Of a stretch of DNA of 64,000 bases, positions 48,000 to 58,236 are shown piece after piece. The notes under the pieces were generated by a model. It had not been told where the DNA came from. It was given only the letters and a program-made list of their open reading frames with translations, and did not search any database. Location of the stretch: assembly GCA_016780775.1 (NCBI GenBank), contig JADHLI010000001.1:182762-246761 (forward strand). The letters run 5' to 3'. Each line of letters opens with the position of its first letter. The stretch's first letter is position 1. Both the position numbers and the translations under genes were made by a program. The stretch is from Alphaproteobacteria bacterium. Its GTDB lineage: Bacteria; Pseudomonadota; Alphaproteobacteria; Puniceispirillales; Puniceispirillaceae.

Positions 48000-49349
48000 A
48001 TGACATTTAGTACTATCACGCAATATCTGCTGAAAATCGGTCGTAAAATAAGGCTAGCCGCGCAAGTTTATGTGTGTCTGGCAGCACTTTTTATAAGTGT
48101 TTTATCCAGCATGCCAGCGTCCGCACAAAACAGCCTGACCGCTATGCGTCTCGGCAATGTGGATATAGATGGCCAGATGGCGTTGCGTTTAGTTGTTGAA
48201 ACTGCTGTTCCGCAACAGGCCAAAATGCTGCTCTTGTCTGACCCGTGGCGCCTAGTGCTGGATTATGAGGATATGGAATGGGCTGTTGCTGGTTTGCCTA
48301 GCTCAGGCCAACTTTCTTATTTGCCTGCTGTGGGCTATCGCTTTGGCCACCCAAAGCCCGGCTCTGGCCGTTTGGTGATAGAGCTTGCCCGCCCCGCCTC
48401 ACCAGAGCGCGCTTTTACCCTTCCGCCTAAGGATAATGGCCATCGTCTGGTTATTGATTTGATGGATAGAGGCGAGATTTCATTCAAACTCGCGCAAAAA
48501 GCACTAGCAAATGGCGCGTTTGAGGCCGTCTCTGGAACCTCAATCCAGAACAGCGTGCCAGCGGTAGTGCCAGTACCTGCAAAACAGGCATCTCCAAGCA
48601 CAAGCCCTAACAATGCAGCGGCGTCATCGCGCCCGGTAACCCTTGGCGTGCCTCAGAGCCGGCCTAAAAGGTGGGTAGTTGCTATTGATGCAGGGCATGG
48701 CGGTAAAGATCCGGGTGCTATTGGTAAGCGGGGTACGCATGAGAAAAAAATCACGCTAGCGGCGGCCAAACAGCTTGCCGCCCATCTAAATGCTACAGGC
48801 AAGATTAAGGCAAAGCTGGTGCGCTCAGGTGACCGTTATTTAAAATTGCGTCAGCGTATTCAGGTAGCACGCGATATGGGCGCAGATGCCTTTATCTCGT
48901 TACATGCAGACTCAGCGCAGCGCTCATCCGCACGCGGTATTTCAGTGTTTTCGCTCTCAGATAAAGCCTCAGATAAAGAAGCTGCTTATCTGGCAGCGCG
49001 CGAGAATAAGGCAGACCTTATTGGTGGACCTGATCTAGGCGCAGAAGATCCGCTGGCTGCAAATGCCTTGCTGGGTATGTTTCAGCGTGAAACGATGAAT
49101 GAATCTGCGCATCTTGCGCGTGCGATTTTGAACGAAATAAAGGGCTTTCCGGGCGGCGATAAGCGCGGACATCGGTTTGCTGGCTTTGCCGTGCTTAAAT
49201 CACCAGATGTACCTTCTGTGCTGGTTGAAATGGGTTTTTTAAGCAATGTTGATGATGAAAAAAATCTGAACTCCAGCCGTTACCGAGATAAACTAACAAA
49301 GCAAATTGCCAAGGCATTAGTGGTTTGGTTAGAGAGGTCTGGGCGGTAA
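48000..49349 (+). CDS. amiC: N-acetylmuramoyl-L-alanine amidase with AMIN domain
   Basis: AMIN-like N-terminus; VVAIDAGHGGKDPGAIGKRGTHEKKITLAAAKQLAAHL; SVLVEMGFLSNVDDEKNL. Confidence 0.95.
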   Translation: MTFSTITQYLLKIGRKIRLAAQVYVCLAALFISVLSSMPASAQNSLTAMRLGNVDIDGQMALRLVVETAVPQQAKMLLLSDPWRLVLDYEDMEWAVAGLPSSGQLSYLPAVGYRFGHPKPGSGRLVIELARPASPERAFTLPPKDNGHRLVIDLMDRGEISFKLAQKALANGAFEAVSGTSIQNSVPAVVPVPAKQASPSTSPNNAAASSRPVTLGVPQSRPKRWVVAIDAGHGGKDPGAIGKRGTHEKKITLAAAKQLAAHLNATGKIKAKLVRSGDRYLKLRQRIQVARDMGADAFISLHADSAQRSSARGISVFSLSDKASDKEAAYLAARENKADLIGGPDLGAEDPLAANALLGMFQRETMNESAHLARAILNEIKGFPGGDKRGHRFAGFAVLKSPDVPSVLVEMGFLSNVDDEKNLNSSRYRDKLTKQIAKALVVWLERSGR

Positions 49350-49391
49350 TTGGCCATATGTCTGCCGTAATTGCTGGTTAAATGAGTGCCT

Positions 49392-51821
49392 ATGGTTAAA
49401 ATTCTTTTCAGACTATTTTTTGTAACTTTATTCATGGGGCTGTTAGCCTTTACAGGCGTTTTGTGGGTATTTTGGAAGTGGGGTCAGGATTTGCCGCCCT
49501 ATCACCAATTGTCGCGCTATGAGCCGCCTGTCGCAAGTCGTGTCCATGCCGGCGATGGGGCGTTGCTAGCGGAATTTGCTACCCAAAAACGTTTATTTGT
49601 TCCCGTAAAAGCGATGCCGCCCCAGTTAGTACATGCGTTTTTATCTGCAGAAGATAAAGCTTTTTTCCAGCATCCGGGCGTTGATCTGGTTGCGCTGGCC
49701 AGAGCGGTGGTCACCAATATTGCCGCGATGGGTACGGGCAAACGTCCTATTGGTGCGTCTACCATTACCCAACAGGTAGCGAAAAACTTTCTGCTAACGA
49801 ATGAGCTATCTATTGACCGGAAAATTAAAGAAGCAATTTTGGCCATTCGTATGGAACGTGCCTTTTCTAAAGAACAGATATTGGCGCTTTATTTAAACGA
49901 GATTTATTTAGGTTATGGCAGTTATGGTGTCGCGGCGGCGGCTTTGAATTATTTTGATAAAGCGCTGGATAAGCTGGATTTGCATGAGGTGGCTTATCTA
50001 GCCGCGCTGCCCAAAGCACCATCCAACTATCATCCGCAGCGAAGAACAAAAGCGGCAATTGGGCGCCGGAATTGGGTGCTAAAGCAGATGCAGGAAAATG
50101 GCTATATCACAGCTGCCGCCGCAGCTGATGCTAAAGCGCGCCCACTAGGAATACGCCCACCTTCTGGATTTGATGAGACGAGCGCACCTTATTTTACTGA
50201 AGAGATACGCAGGCTGCTGATAGGTGAATTTGGCTCTGATACCTTATATGAGGGCGGCCTTTCGGTGCGCTCAACCCTTGACTCCTCGCTTCAGCAAAAA
50301 GCGGAGCGTGCCTTGCGAGAGGGGCTGGAAGCGTTAGATAGGCGGCAAGGCTGGCGTGGACCATTAGCCCGTATTGACCAGAATGCAGATATTGATGCCC
50401 AGCTAGCAGAATACACCAAAAACCTACCAGATTTGAGATATGCTGCGCTAGTGACCGCAGTTGAAAAGACAAAGGCGCAAATATACGTGAATGGCCAGAC
50501 GGCTACTATTCCTTTTGAGCTGGCAAAATGGGCCTATCCGCCCCGCGACCCAGACGGGGTTCGCCCGCAGCCTATAACCGCGCTAACACAAGCACTTTTT
50601 GTCGATGATATTGTTATTGTTCAGCCGCCAACTGAGGCAAAAGACCTGTTAAAAGAAGGCTATCAGCCCCAACCAAATGATTTTGCACTTGGCCAGCGCC
50701 CAGATGTGGAAGGCGCTATTGTGGTTCTTGACCCGCATACAGGCCGGATGCTGGCATTGGTGGGGGGGTATGATTACCGCACGTCTGAATTTAATCGGGC
50801 TACACAGGCGCGCCGGCAACCAGGCTCTGCTTTTAAGCCGTTTGTTTATCTGGCCGCACTGGATAAGGGCTACTCGCCTACTACCCAGATCCTAGATGCA
50901 CCGCTTGCCCTTGACCAAGGTAAAGGTAAGCCGAAATGGAAACCTGCTAACTATACAAGGAAATTTTATGGTCCATCCATTATGCGGGTAGGGATTGAAA
51001 AATCGCGTAATTTGATGACGGCGCGATTGGCGATGGCTATCGGCATGCCTGCGGTTCAGGATTACGCTGCTAAATTTGGTATTGATGCTGATTTGCCACC
51101 TTACCTTTCTATGTCATTAGGGGCAGGTGAGACAACGTTGCTAAGGCTGACGGCTGCTTATGGCCAGCTTGTAAATGGCGGGCGTAAAATTGATGTCAGC
51201 CTGATCGACCGTATTCAAGACCGGTATGGCCGCACCATCTTACGCCATGATAAGCGCGATTGTACCGCTTGTGTGGCAGGGGAAGGCTGGCAGGCGCAAC
51301 CTATTCCAGAACTAGCAGAAACGCGCTTGCAATTAACAGATCCCGCCTCTGCCTATCAAATGGTATCGATGCTAAAGGGGGTCATTAGCCGTGGCACAGG
51401 CAAGCGTATTGCAGATAGTGGGCTGGTGCTAGCAGGAAAGACGGGTACCACGAATGATAATACAAATGCATGGTTTATCGGTTTTTCGCCTGATTTGGTA
51501 GCTGGTGTATATGTTGGCTATGATGTGCCGCGCCCTCTGGGTAAGATAGAAGGCGGGTCGACCGCAGCCCTGCCTATTTTCAAAGATTTTATGATGGATG
51601 CGCTGGCTAATGCGCCTACTATTCCCTTTCGTCGCCCAGGCGGTATTTCGCTGGTCCCTGTACATGCCGAAACAGGTGAGCGGGTGCGCCATGATGATAA
51701 AATGGCGGTCTTGGAAGTGTTTAAGCCGGGACAGCGCCCTAAGTCAGGCATCTTGATTGACCTGCCAGATGACGGTGCGGCTTCATCTGCTTCTGCGGTT
51801 GACGCACCGGCCTTGTATTGA
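49392..51821 (+). CDS. mrcA: Penicillin-binding protein 1A (bifunctional transglycosylase/transpeptidase)
   Basis: FLSAEDKAFFQHPGVD, GASTITQQVAKNFLLTNE, RRQPGSAFKPFVYLAAL, LAGKTGTTNDNTNAWFIGF. Confidence 0.95.
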   Translation: MVKILFRLFFVTLFMGLLAFTGVLWVFWKWGQDLPPYHQLSRYEPPVASRVHAGDGALLAEFATQKRLFVPVKAMPPQLVHAFLSAEDKAFFQHPGVDLVALARAVVTNIAAMGTGKRPIGASTITQQVAKNFLLTNELSIDRKIKEAILAIRMERAFSKEQILALYLNEIYLGYGSYGVAAAALNYFDKALDKLDLHEVAYLAALPKAPSNYHPQRRTKAAIGRRNWVLKQMQENGYITAAAAADAKARPLGIRPPSGFDETSAPYFTEEIRRLLIGEFGSDTLYEGGLSVRSTLDSSLQQKAERALREGLEALDRRQGWRGPLARIDQNADIDAQLAEYTKNLPDLRYAALVTAVEKTKAQIYVNGQTATIPFELAKWAYPPRDPDGVRPQPITALTQALFVDDIVIVQPPTEAKDLLKEGYQPQPNDFALGQRPDVEGAIVVLDPHTGRMLALVGGYDYRTSEFNRATQARRQPGSAFKPFVYLAALDKGYSPTTQILDAPLALDQGKGKPKWKPANYTRKFYGPSIMRVGIEKSRNLMTARLAMAIGMPAVQDYAAKFGIDADLPPYLSMSLGAGETTLLRLTAAYGQLVNGGRKIDVSLIDRIQDRYGRTILRHDKRDCTACVAGEGWQAQPIPELAETRLQLTDPASAYQMVSMLKGVISRGTGKRIADSGLVLAGKTGTTNDNTNAWFIGFSPDLVAGVYVGYDVPRPLGKIEGGSTAALPIFKDFMMDALANAPTIPFRRPGGISLVPVHAETGERVRHDDKMAVLEVFKPGQRPKSGILIDLPDDGAASSASAVDAPALY

Positions 51822-51899
51822 TAACTCCTTATCCTTGCATAGTCTATCAAAGGCAGATATGCGCACCCTCATTGATGTTGTTTAGCCAAGGTTTTTCAG

Positions 51900-53009
51900 A
51901 TGCAAACCGAATCGCAGTCCGATATTGACACCATTCAATCTGCCATAGAATTGCTGCGCAGGCATATTAACTGGGAAGAGGCGTTAACGCGCCAAAGCGC
52001 GCTAGAAGGACAGATTGCCCAAACAGATTTCTGGGACGATCAGGCGCAAGCACAAAAAATTATGCGTGAGAAAAACCATCTGGATCAGCAGATTGATGCA
52101 ATTAGGGTGCTAGAAACAGGGCTTTCAGAACATATTGAGTTAATGGAGCTTGCCGAAGAAGAGGGCGATGCTGAAATGGTTGCAGAAGCGGTGACGGCTT
52201 TGCAAAATCTTGCGCAAATAGCGAGTAAGAAACAGTTAGAATCTCTGCTCTCTGGTGAGGCAGATGGCAATAATTGTTTTATCGAAATCCATCCCGGGGC
52301 TGGTGGTACCGAGGCTCAGGATTGGGCGGCGATGTTACTGCGTATGTATTCCAGATGGGCAGAAGCGCGCGGCTTCAAGCTGGAGACTATCGAGGAAAGT
52401 GATGGTGAGGAAGCTGGCATTAAGTCAGCCACCTTGCGGGTGGTAGGGGTTAACGCCTATGGCTGGATGAAAACAGAATCTGGTGTGCATCGTTTGGTGC
52501 GGATATCGCCTTATGATAGCTCGGCGCGGCGGCATACCAGCTTTGCGTCTGTTTGGATTTATCCAGAGGTGGATGAAAATATTGATATCACCATTGAAGA
52601 AAAAGATTTGCGCGTTGATACCTACCGTGCATCAGGGGCAGGTGGGCAACATGTAAACACCACTGACTCAGCTATCCGTATCACCCATGTTCCTACAAAT
52701 ATTGTTGTGCAGTGCCAGTCAGACAGAAGCCAGCATCGCAACCGCGCCACGGCTATGAATATGCTTAAAGCACGTCTATATGAGCTGGAATTGCAAAAGC
52801 GTGAGGAAGCGGCAACCGAAGGGAATGCAAGCAAATCTGAAATTGGCTGGGGATCGCAAATCCGCTCTTATGTCTTGCATCCCTATCAGATGGTCAAGGA
52901 TTTACGCACCAATGTAGAAACAGGTAATTCGCAAGCGGTGCTAGATGGCGAGTTAGATGCGTTTGTTGAAGCTAGCCTTGCAGCGCGGGTAGGCTCTACA
53001 CGAAGTTAG
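51900..53009 (+). CDS. prfB: Peptide chain release factor 2, single uninterrupted frame
   Basis: IHPGAGGTEAQDWAAMLLRMYSRWAEARGFK, YRASGAGGQHVNTTDSAIRITHVPT (GGQ), IGWGSQIRSYVLHPYQMVKDLRT. Confidence 0.97.
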   Translation: MQTESQSDIDTIQSAIELLRRHINWEEALTRQSALEGQIAQTDFWDDQAQAQKIMREKNHLDQQIDAIRVLETGLSEHIELMELAEEEGDAEMVAEAVTALQNLAQIASKKQLESLLSGEADGNNCFIEIHPGAGGTEAQDWAAMLLRMYSRWAEARGFKLETIEESDGEEAGIKSATLRVVGVNAYGWMKTESGVHRLVRISPYDSSARRHTSFASVWIYPEVDENIDITIEEKDLRVDTYRASGAGGQHVNTTDSAIRITHVPTNIVVQCQSDRSQHRNRATAMNMLKARLYELELQKREEAATEGNASKSEIGWGSQIRSYVLHPYQMVKDLRTNVETGNSQAVLDGELDAFVEASLAARVGSTRS

Positions 53010-53040
53010 TTTTGGCAGTTAGTTTTGGTAGTTAGGTTAG
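53004..53040. repeat. 13-bp tandem repeat spanning the prfB stop codon
   Basis: agttagttttggc (53004-53016, contains stop TAG 53007-53009) / agttagttttggt (53017-53029) / partial agttaggttag. Confidence 0.92.
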
Positions 53041-53050
53041 ACAGGCCTAG

Positions 53051-53884
53051 TTAGGGATGCTGATTTGCTGCATCTTTTCTTGCTTGCTCGGCGGCCAAGG
53101 GTCCGTAAAAGGCAGAAGAAAATTTAGCGGCGGTACGCGCAGGCACATTGAAAGGCGGTTTTAAAGCGCCATTAAAATAGTGCCGCACAAGGCTCTGCCA
53201 GCTGGAAATGGGGTCGCGCCGCTCGTATCCGCAAACATAATCAAACCATCTCTTGCCCGTGCCCACATGACCAACCTCATCATGCATAATAACTTCTAGA
53301 ATTTCAGCAGAAGCATGATCTTCAACTTCACGCATCTTGGTGATAAGTTGGGGTGTGACATCTAGGCCGCGTGCCTCCAGCACGAGCGGGGCAATCGCCA
53401 GCCTGCCAGCGAGGTCAGATGCGGTTTTAATAGCTGCTTCCCATAGCCCGTCATGGGCAGGTAGCGCGCCATATTCGCTGCCAAGGTCGTTCAGGCGGTG
53501 ATGCAGCAATGTGAAATGCCGTCCTTCATCACTGGCAACAGACATCCAGTCCCGAACAAAGTCGAAGGGCAAGCGATAATCAGCATAACGCACAGCTATA
53601 TCAAGGGATAAATCAATGGCGTTTAGCTCTATATGCGCGATAGCATGAAGCAAGGCGATGCGCCCTGTGCTTGCTTTGGTAATGCGCCGTCTTGGAACAA
53701 AACGTGGGGCCAGTAATTCAGGCTTGTCTGGCCTGCCGGGGCGCAAGCCAATATCAATTGGCGCGGCATAGCTATAAGCTTGGTTGCAAAGATCTGTATA
53801 TATTTTCTGGGCAAGCCGGGCTTTTTCCAGCGGGTCTGGGCAGTTATAGGCTTCCAGAATAGCTGGGCTAATATCGCGCATCAT
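53051..53884 (-). CDS. DUF455 family ferritin-like protein
   Basis: TGRIALLHAIAHIELNAIDLSLDIAVRYADYRLPFDFVRDWMSVASDEGRHFTLLHHRLNDLGSEYGALPAHDGLW; metal-ligand-like E/H pattern. Confidence 0.88.
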   Translation of the reverse strand: MMRDISPAILEAYNCPDPLEKARLAQKIYTDLCNQAYSYAAPIDIGLRPGRPDKPELLAPRFVPRRRITKASTGRIALLHAIAHIELNAIDLSLDIAVRYADYRLPFDFVRDWMSVASDEGRHFTLLHHRLNDLGSEYGALPAHDGLWEAAIKTASDLAGRLAIAPLVLEARGLDVTPQLITKMREVEDHASAEILEVIMHDEVGHVGTGKRWFDYVCGYERRDPISSWQSLVRHYFNGALKPPFNVPARTAAKFSSAFYGPLAAEQARKDAANQHP

Positions 53885-53895
53885 TTTGCCTTTTG

Positions 53896-54357
53896 CTAGC
53901 CGCCAGCCTGCACATGCTCCAGCACTTCTTCTGCGTGGCCGGGAACTTTGACCTTTGGCCAGATGCGTCCCACCCGCCCATCAGCATTTATAATGAAGGT
54001 AGCGCGCTGGATGCCCATATATTTGCGTCCATACATCGATTTTTCAACCCAAACACCAAAGGCTTCACAAACCTCGCCTTCTGTATCTGCCCCTAACAGA
54101 CAGGTCAGCCCATGCTTTTCCCTGAACTTAGCTTGTTTTTCAGCCTTATCTTTGGAAATGCCGATAACAATGGTATTAGCGGCTTCAAATTCCGCTTGTA
54201 GACCAGAAAAAGCGACGGCCTCTTTGGTGCAGCCAGATGTATCTGCCTTCGGGAAAAAGAAGATAATCACATTTTTGCCAATATGTTCAGACAAGGTAAA
54301 CTGACCATCGTCAGTCATGAGGGATATTGAAGGCGCTAATTGTCCGGTTTCAACCAT
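53896..54357 (-). CDS. bcp: Thioredoxin-dependent peroxiredoxin (BCP/PrxQ)
   Basis: KNVIIFFFPKADTSGCTKEAVAFSGLQAEFEAANTIVIGISKDKAEKQAKFREKHGL. Confidence 0.94.
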   Translation of the reverse strand: MVETGQLAPSISLMTDDGQFTLSEHIGKNVIIFFFPKADTSGCTKEAVAFSGLQAEFEAANTIVIGISKDKAEKQAKFREKHGLTCLLGADTEGEVCEAFGVWVEKSMYGRKYMGIQRATFIINADGRVGRIWPKVKVPGHAEEVLEHVQAGG

Positions 54358-54555
54358 AAAACTGTCTCCAAAAAGGCATGTTATCGTTAGTTGTTATGCG
54401 ACATTATATAGTATGGAATTAAAAAAAGACATATAGTTCAGAACAGATTATCAAGAAGTATGCGTTTGCTCCTGATCTTGCATAGTTGCTAGCAGCAATA
54501 AGGGGGCAAAAAAATGTGGATAAAAAAAAGTTAAAAGAGATAGGCATCACAAAAT

Positions 54556-57500
54556 ATGATAATGCGACGAGTGGTTAAATTTTTTGCCCTCACATTTTTA
54601 GTGATTATTGGCTTATCTGGCATAGTGGCAGGGGGAATGGCAGCGTGGCTGCATAATAAGGGCGGCTTGAACAGCGCTGTAAATAGCTATCTGCAGGAAC
54701 GCTTTCGGGATGTAAATATTGGCTTTAATGAAATTGACTGGACGCTAGATACTGCCCAGCGCGCGCTTGTTATCACTGGCAAGACCGTAAAGCTTGAGGC
54801 AAATGAGCAAGCGATAGAAGTGCCGGCGATTGACCTTATATTCACCCCTATCTCCCTTATCAAACAGATGCCTAGCTCAGTTATTATCGACACAGACAGC
54901 CTATCGGTCACGCATACCGCTGCTGGTTGGCAATTTGGCCAATCCTCCGCTTTTGAAGGTATCGGTGATAATTTTCTATCGCAAATGGGTAAATTTTGGC
55001 CAGACGGTCTTTTGCAGCTTCGCATTCGCGTAAAAGAGTTATCCATAGTTGGGGATAATGAAGACGGGCAGCCGGTGCGGTTTCAGAATGTTCGCCTGAC
55101 CGCCGCCCCCGAAGGCGGCGTGTTTGCCAATGGAAATGTCAGCCTTTCTATTGGGCTAACCCAAAGCGTTGATGCAGGCGAGATAGTGCCGCAGTTAAAA
55201 TTTACAGCAACCGCCAATTTATTTTCTGGTTTGATAGATTTTGACCTTGATATGCAGGTTTTCAAGATGGCGGCTCTTGCACGCCACCTTGCCCCTTATA
55301 CAGGCCAGTTACCCATAGATATCGGTATGCTTACGGCGTCGCTTTCCGGCGCGTATGATAGCGCAGGCTTGCAGATTTTAAGTGGGTCAATCGGTGCTAA
55401 TGATGGCAAGTTAGGCTTTGCATTATTCTCTGAATTAGGTGACCGCTATAATGCGCTTAGCACCGATTTTGACTATAGTGCAGCTGATAATATCTTGAAC
55501 ATATCCAATGCTAGCCTGCAAATGGCAGATGGAAAATCCTTTGCGCTATCTGCTAGGATAAGCGGCGTGCGCGGTTCGCGAACGATGCTTTCTGGTCAAC
55601 TGGTTGGTGATGATATCGCGGTTCGGGATGTTTTGAAAAAATGGCCGAAAACACACGCAGCTGAAGTTCGCCGCTTTGTTTCTGAAAATAGCTCAGGGGG
55701 GCGGTTGCGCACGATTGCAGTGCAGCTTGCTGGCGGTCTGGATTGGCAGAAGCAGCAGCTAGATATTGCATCTCTTGGGATATCAGGTGAGGTCTCTAAC
55801 CTGCGCCTGTCCTACAAAGATGCGCAATATCAATCTATTGTTGGCACGCTGGGCGGGCAGTTTGAAATGGTAATGGGCGCTGGTGGGCAGATCAGTATCG
55901 CCAAAGGCTCGCTATCTTTGCGAGATGGATTTGCACGGGTTTCCGGTTTTACGCCAACGGTAAAAATACCGCGCCTTGATGCGGTTTGGCGGCATCAGCC
56001 AGAAGAAACAATCTTGCAAAATTTATTTGTTGATTTTGACCAATATGGCGAGGCTTTGGTTAGCGGCAAGCGCTATTTAGCTGATGGGATATTTGAAACA
56101 GAAATTAATTTAAGCTTACCGGAAATAGATTTTGACCTCGCACGGCATCTTTGGCCAGCTAAATTTGCAAAGTTAACAACCTCTTGGATGTCACGTCACT
56201 TAGGTGGGGGGCGGATAACTGATGGCCAGCTTACCTTCGCGCTGTCAGAGCAACCAGACAAAATACGCACCACGAAGCTAGAGGGTAGATTGCCTTTTAG
56301 TCAGCTCAGCTATCAGTTACATAAAGGCATGATGCCGGTTGCAGAATTGCGTGGTCAAATCAATTTCGCAGATAACATGCTATCTGGCAATTTTGAGGCA
56401 GGTAAAGCAAATAGCATTATGGTGGAACAAGCGCAGCTTAGCTATGGCCCGCTACTAAACCATACAGGGGCAAGAGAGATAGAGTTTAAAACACTTGCCT
56501 CTGGCAAGGTCACAGATGTTCTAGAAATCCTCGACCATCCTAAAATAAATCAGATCGACAAGCTTGGCTTGCGCCCGCTCACCATTGAAGGGCAAAGCCG
56601 CTTTACCCTAACAATTGCAGGAGAAGTGCCGCTTGGTGGACGTTTTAAAATAGCTGATATTAGCGTGGATGGTACGCTATCAGATGCTGATATAGATGGT
56701 CTGCCACTTGGCCAGCATTTAGAAGATAGCGTGCTGGTCATATCAGCCGGAAAAGGAGAGACACAGATATCAGGCTCTGGCCGTCTGTCTGGAATTGACA
56801 GCGATTTCAACTATCGCCGGTTGCCAGATAACAAAACAGAACTGCAATTAAAGCTGGCTAATTCAGAAGAGCTTCCAAAATTCATATCTGCGCGGATAGG
56901 CTGGCCACTTACGGGCGGTGCGGCAGCGCGCCTGAATATTTCCGGTGTTGCAGGTAGCAAGGATGTAAAGGTCAATATTCGCTCTGATGTAACTGATTTA
57001 GGCGTCCAGCATAACAGCTTTGAATGGGCAAAATTGCAAGGGGAGAGCGGATTTATCAATGCCCAGCTTGTTTTTGAAGATGGCAAGCTAACCACAATTG
57101 AAGCGATTGATATCGAAACTGGCAGTTTACGCGCTAAAGGCCGAATGACCATGGATGAGAAAGGCGTGCCCAGCTTTGGATTGCTAGAAGATTTAGTGTT
57201 TCCGGGCACAGAGCTTAAATCTGTTTTATTTGAGCGAAGCGGGGATGCTAGCCTGTCCTTTACCGCTGAGGGCAAGACGCTAAATCTACAGCCCCTGCGC
57301 CGCGATAATCAGATTAAAGAAGGGCTAGATATCCGCTTTGATATTACCGCAGACAGAATTGTTATTGGGCCGAACCTGAGCTTTTCTGGCGCGCTAACAG
57401 GGCAAACACGCCCCGATGGTAATGGGGAGGCTAGCTTGCAAGGGGCGGTGTATGTAAACGCCAAAACGCTGGTGAGTGAAGCAAGCTTGCAAACAAGCTT

Positions 57501-58215
57501 TGGTCCGAGCGGCGAATATTTAAAAGGCGTTGGCCTAATCGGTGGCGGCGAGGCAGAGCTTTCTTACAAGCCAAGCAAGGAAGCAGGCGCAAAACTGATA
57601 ATCCGTTCTGAGAAAGCAGGGCGGGTGCTGGCGGGACTTGGCATCACAGATGCGATACGACGCGGGAAATTACAGATGCAGACCGAATTTTCTGATACAA
57701 ATTTTGAGCGTTATTCGACCGTATTTGAGGTAGATGATTTTGTTGTTATCGAAGCGCCTGCTGCGGTGCGAATGTTCTCTGTTCTCTCTCTTGCTGGGCT
57801 TTATGGTCTTGTTGAGGGTGAGGGGACGGCCTTTGCCAGAGGCGAGGCCATTATTCATTCTGAGGGTGAGATACATGAGCTGGAGAGGGTACAGGCTGGC
57901 GGGGCTGCCCTTGGTATCTCGCTTCTAGGGCAGGTCAATAAAGCCGAGCGGACGCTGGATATAAGTGGCAATCTGGTGCCTGCTAATCTGGTATCCAACA
58001 TTATTGGCAGCGTGCCTTTAGTGGCGGAGATTTTAACCGGGGTGGATAGAACCGGGCTATTTGCTACGCAATTCTCCATGCAGGGCAGTATTGATGAGCC
58101 GGATGTTAATGTAAATGCGCTGGCGTTAGCCCCTGGCCTGCTGCGCGATATTTTTAGCCCCAATTGGCTGGGCGCAGAGCGCAAGCGCATTTTTGGCGGC
58201 AACACCCAGAATTAA
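54556..58215 (+). CDS. Large AsmA-like/DUF3971 (YhdP-TamB-like) envelope protein
   Basis: 1219 aa with N-terminal TM; C-terminal repeat motif GSVPLVAEILTGVDRTGLFATQFSMQGSIDEPDVNVNALALAPGLLRDIF characteristic of AsmA-like C-terminal proteins. Confidence 0.82.
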   Translation: MIMRRVVKFFALTFLVIIGLSGIVAGGMAAWLHNKGGLNSAVNSYLQERFRDVNIGFNEIDWTLDTAQRALVITGKTVKLEANEQAIEVPAIDLIFTPISLIKQMPSSVIIDTDSLSVTHTAAGWQFGQSSAFEGIGDNFLSQMGKFWPDGLLQLRIRVKELSIVGDNEDGQPVRFQNVRLTAAPEGGVFANGNVSLSIGLTQSVDAGEIVPQLKFTATANLFSGLIDFDLDMQVFKMAALARHLAPYTGQLPIDIGMLTASLSGAYDSAGLQILSGSIGANDGKLGFALFSELGDRYNALSTDFDYSAADNILNISNASLQMADGKSFALSARISGVRGSRTMLSGQLVGDDIAVRDVLKKWPKTHAAEVRRFVSENSSGGRLRTIAVQLAGGLDWQKQQLDIASLGISGEVSNLRLSYKDAQYQSIVGTLGGQFEMVMGAGGQISIAKGSLSLRDGFARVSGFTPTVKIPRLDAVWRHQPEETILQNLFVDFDQYGEALVSGKRYLADGIFETEINLSLPEIDFDLARHLWPAKFAKLTTSWMSRHLGGGRITDGQLTFALSEQPDKIRTTKLEGRLPFSQLSYQLHKGMMPVAELRGQINFADNMLSGNFEAGKANSIMVEQAQLSYGPLLNHTGAREIEFKTLASGKVTDVLEILDHPKINQIDKLGLRPLTIEGQSRFTLTIAGEVPLGGRFKIADISVDGTLSDADIDGLPLGQHLEDSVLVISAGKGETQISGSGRLSGIDSDFNYRRLPDNKTELQLKLANSEELPKFISARIGWPLTGGAAARLNISGVAGSKDVKVNIRSDVTDLGVQHNSFEWAKLQGESGFINAQLVFEDGKLTTIEAIDIETGSLRAKGRMTMDEKGVPSFGLLEDLVFPGTELKSVLFERSGDASLSFTAEGKTLNLQPLRRDNQIKEGLDIRFDITADRIVIGPNLSFSGALTGQTRPDGNGEASLQGAVYVNAKTLVSEASLQTSFGPSGEYLKGVGLIGGGEAELSYKPSKEAGAKLIIRSEKAGRVLAGLGITDAIRRGKLQMQTEFSDTNFERYSTVFEVDDFVVIEAPAAVRMFSVLSLAGLYGLVEGEGTAFARGEAIIHSEGEIHELERVQAGGAALGISLLGQVNKAERTLDISGNLVPANLVSNIIGSVPLVAEILTGVDRTGLFATQFSMQGSIDEPDVNVNALALAPGLLRDIFSPNWLGAERKRIFGGNTQN

Positions 58216-58236
58216 CGATAAATGCGGTGTGTCTTT

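Noticed and set aside
51900-53009. Programmed +1 frameshift in prfB
   Set aside because: The RF2 frame is continuous from ATG 51900 through the LRRHINWEEALTRQ region; no internal in-frame TGA is present.
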